Shown here: positions 13,398 through 15,151 of the stretch, piece by piece | Numbering within the stretch: the first letter of the stretch is position 1 | Layout of the letters: every line of letters begins with the position of its first letter | Assembly: GCA_039805565.1 (NCBI GenBank) | Contig: JBDLTZ010000312.1 | Location: 1 to 15,151, forward strand | From: CALJIC01 sp039805565 | GTDB taxonomy: Bacteria; Chloroflexota; Chloroflexia; Chloroflexales; Roseiflexaceae | DNA: 15,151 bases | Direction of reading: 5' to 3' | Program-made: the position numbers and the translations under genes | The notes under the pieces: model-generated | Databases searched by the model: none | What the model saw: the letters and a program-made list of their open reading frames with translations, nothing else | What the model was told of the DNA's origin: nothing

Positions 13398-14906
13398 TCA
13401 CATGTAGAACTTATATTGGGGCTGAACCTTGCCATCCTTCGACACGTGCTTCATTATCTCGCCGACCATGCGAGCAAAAGAGAGTGTAATCGGCGACCCG
13501 TCGGCAAAAGCACAGTTGTTGACATTCATCTTGGTCAGAGACAGAATCTCACGGAAAAGCTCTTTGGGAGAGCTGCCTCCGTGGTGTTCAATGATCTGCC
13601 AGGGCTCAGGCACGTAAGCGCCAGGGTATGTTTCCAAATAGGGAATGTAGCCCATTGTGTAGAGGAAATGCGCCTGCTCCTCGACGCAAAAGTAGGTTCC
13701 CCGCAGCGGCGGAAACTTACCTTCTCGGAAGAGATAGAGGCCTGTTTGACGCAGGGCAACAAAGTCCGTCTGGCAGCGTGGAAAAACGTCGGCGATGCCT
13801 TCATAGAGGCCGTCTAGCTCGTTATAGATCCCGCGTTTCGCCCCCCAAAACTCCGATGTCTTGTGGATGACCACACGTGACGGTGGCATTCGGTTAATCC
13901 GGACGTACTCATCCAGGATCTCTTTGATCAGCTTGCGCGCCGCATCCTTCGTCAGGTGAGGTGTGCGCCCGAGTTTCGTCTCGTCCCACTCAAACGGATC
14001 ACCACGGAGCACCAGTCCCTGACCGAGATAGTCAAACGCCTGGGCAACGCTTGAGCGCATCGTAAGGCGGTCGGCCAGGTCCTGCGCGACAAAGAAGCTT
14101 ATCCCCACATAGCAGGTATTTGCCTCAAGCGTTGTTGGTCGCCAGGGGATGCCATCGGTTTTGTAGTACTGGGCGGTGCAGAAGTTCCAGGCTCGTGTCG
14201 CCGGCTCCTGGAGCCCACTTCCCTGCCCGGTTGCTGTTCCGTAACGGAGCAGTTGGATCGGGATTCCCCATTGCATCGCGCGCGCTTTGATTGCACGGCG
14301 GAAGTTCAGGTAGAAGTTGCCCGAGAGCTTGACCGCGTGGGCCTTTCCTAGAATCGCCGGTGTGAGCGCCAAAACGATGATGTCCGGCGTCGGCCCTGTG
14401 TGCGCAAGGCTTGCGATCTCAGTATCGAAGAGGTCAACAAGGCGCCAGATGCGATCCACCTTGTTATCGATCTCAAGGACGGAATCAAGGTCTCGTGGGT
14501 TGATGGGGCGCTCCCAGCGGGGGTTTGTTTGAAAGCAGCAACCAAACGGGCTCTCGCGACTAAAGCCGATGAAGTCGCGGTTGAGGATTTTAGCGAGGCG
14601 TGTGACGCTGCTATTTATTCCCAATGGTTCGCCAAACAACGTGAGACCCGTCTCTACAACGACTGAGTGCGATCGCTTGATGTTTTCACTCTCTATTGGA
14701 CTCCCGCAGTGCGTGATCCACTCCTTCGCCGATGCAATGGTCTCTCGTGTGCCGATAAAGCCGATCTTGATCTCTGATGGATGTAAACCTGCGACAGTCT
14801 TCCCGAAGGGGCCGTATTCAGCGAGGCCTGTCTTTGTGTCCTCGTGCTCGAAACCGTGCCCAAACTCCAGCTTCGGTTCTTCGAGGTACTCAATTCTCAA
14901 ACTCAT
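13398..14906 (-). CDS. Short prokaryotic Argonaute, MID-PIWI, catalytically inactive (502 aa)
   Basis: A guide-dependent nucleic-acid-binding protein of the short pAgo type, with no N or PAZ domains; about 500 residues is the usual length. The MID region spans roughly 170-260 (PDIIVLALTPAI, KARAMQWGIPIQLLR at 207-221, YYKTDGIPWRP at 247-257). The PIWI region runs to the end: CYVGISFF at 265-272, RVVIHKTSEF at 344-353, YLFREGKFPPLRGTYF at 391-406, SPITLSFARMVGEIMKHV at 471-488, and the hydrophobic C-terminus KFYM. The first catalytic Asp is Ser270 and the third position is His-Lys, so it should not slice. ATG 14906 has GAGGAGG 6 nt upstream and overlaps the upstream gene by 17 nt. The gene is less GC-rich than its neighbours (33/60 and 36/60 in two hand-counted lines, against 47/60 in the regulator). 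It should sense invaders and activate the upstream partner. Confidence 0.9.
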   Translation of the reverse strand: MSLRIEYLEEPKLEFGHGFEHEDTKTGLAEYGPFGKTVAGLHPSEIKIGFIGTRETIASAKEWITHCGSPIESENIKRSHSVVVETGLTLFGEPLGINSSVTRLAKILNRDFIGFSRESPFGCCFQTNPRWERPINPRDLDSVLEIDNKVDRIWRLVDLFDTEIASLAHTGPTPDIIVLALTPAILGKAHAVKLSGNFYLNFRRAIKARAMQWGIPIQLLRYGTATGQGSGLQEPATRAWNFCTAQYYKTDGIPWRPTTLEANTCYVGISFFVAQDLADRLTMRSSVAQAFDYLGQGLVLRGDPFEWDETKLGRTPHLTKDAARKLIKEILDEYVRINRMPPSRVVIHKTSEFWGAKRGIYNELDGLYEGIADVFPRCQTDFVALRQTGLYLFREGKFPPLRGTYFCVEEQAHFLYTMGYIPYLETYPGAYVPEPWQIIEHHGGSSPKELFREILSLTKMNVNNCAFADGSPITLSFARMVGEIMKHVSKDGKVQPQYKFYM

Positions 14907-15151
14907 CCTCAGCCTCCTCGGGTCCTTCATCATCTGCTTCGGTGGAGAGCAGGCTCCAAAAATCCGCCTGCCCGCTGTCTTCCTCCTCTTCATACGTGGC
15001 CGGATCCATCGTGATAGCAAAATTAGCTAGGCCTGAGACCGGCTGTTTTTCGATCGTCATCACTGGGCGTGTTCCAAGCTTGAGCTCAATAGTTGGGCTA
15101 CGGCGCGACAAAATGTTGGCCCAGAAGAGCACGTGGTTGAGTACATGTGGA
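14890..15151 (-). CDS. C-terminal part of the short-pAgo partner (probably APAZ-containing effector), truncated by window edge
   Basis: Frame open from the right edge to TGA at 14890-14892, about 86 codons visible. The first part (HVLNHVLFWANILSRR, SPTIELKLGTRPVMTIE) looks like the end of a folded domain. The last 34 residues contain 16 Asp/Glu and no Lys/Arg (YEEEEDSGQADFWSLL, DDEGPEEAEDEFEN). Position directly upstream of a short pAgo with a 17-nt overlap is where APAZ-domain effectors are found. Acidic C-terminal tails are known from TIR-APAZ partners, where the tail blocks the empty nucleic-acid channel. The APAZ assignment is therefore contextual. The effector domain (TIR, SIR2, nuclease or other) is outside the window. 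Confidence 0.7.
   Translation of the reverse strand, partial: PHVLNHVLFWANILSRRSPTIELKLGTRPVMTIEKQPVSGLANFAITMDPATYEEEEDSGQADFWSLLSTEADDEGPEEAEDEFEN
14913..14919 (-). promoter_or_regulatory. Ribosome binding site of the Argonaute gene inside the upstream coding region
   Basis: GAGGAGG on the minus strand lies 6 nt before ATG 14906 and is part of the Glu-Glu codons of the partner's acidic tail. This fixes the Argonaute start at 14906 rather than further upstream, and implies translational coupling. Confidence 0.75.

Noticed and set aside
1..15151. CRISPR array
   Set aside because: No repeats of 24-40 bp with regular unique spacers were seen. The only tandem array (5901-5945) has an 11-bp period.

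Overview
The window is mostly GC-rich bacterial DNA with the look of an accessory or integrated element. Its gene content suggests a member of the Chloroflexota: an XRE-STAND-TPR regulator of the COG3903 type, an F420-dependent luciferase-like oxidoreductase, an HNH nuclease paired with a small helical protein (a pairing I know from Chloroflexota and cyanobacteria), and a replication-relaxation protein. This assignment is inference from family content only.

Left edge (1-558): the last codons of a probable DDE transposase, a badly decayed coding remnant, a strong hairpin, and the 3' half of a tRNA-Phe(GAA) on the minus strand with its CCA encoded. That half-tRNA is the classic scar of site-specific integration. 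Its orientation predicts that the element extends rightward from about 372, with an intact tRNA-Phe beyond the right edge.

Element core (559-7816): a DUF3854 (Toprim-like)-DUF927 primase/helicase-type ATPase, an iteron-like spacer, a four-helix membrane protein with a long coiled coil and a C-terminal HTH, a minus-strand HNH/small-partner/97-aa gene group, an 11-bp tandem repeat array, and a replication-relaxation protein fused to a coiled coil, membrane helices and an SH3-like domain. Two proteins therefore place DNA-binding-type domains on membrane-anchored coiled coils next to replication genes.

Cargo (7817-13341): an LLM-class oxidoreductase, a broken phosphotransferase and a divergent XRE-STAND-TPR regulator, then a small unknown gene. 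This block is bracketed on the right by a decayed copy of the SH3-encoding 3' end found at its left, including the same terminal hairpin, so it looks like an insertion or recombination product.

Right edge (13398-15151, minus strand): a short prokaryotic Argonaute (MID-PIWI only, catalytic residues lost), translationally coupled by a 17-nt overlap to an upstream gene whose visible C-terminus ends in a strikingly acidic tail. This is the layout of a short-pAgo immune system with an APAZ-containing effector partner. The effector domain lies outside the window, so its chemistry (TIR, SIR2, nuclease or something new) cannot be read here. The Argonaute gene is clearly less GC-rich than the core genes, consistent with separate acquisition.
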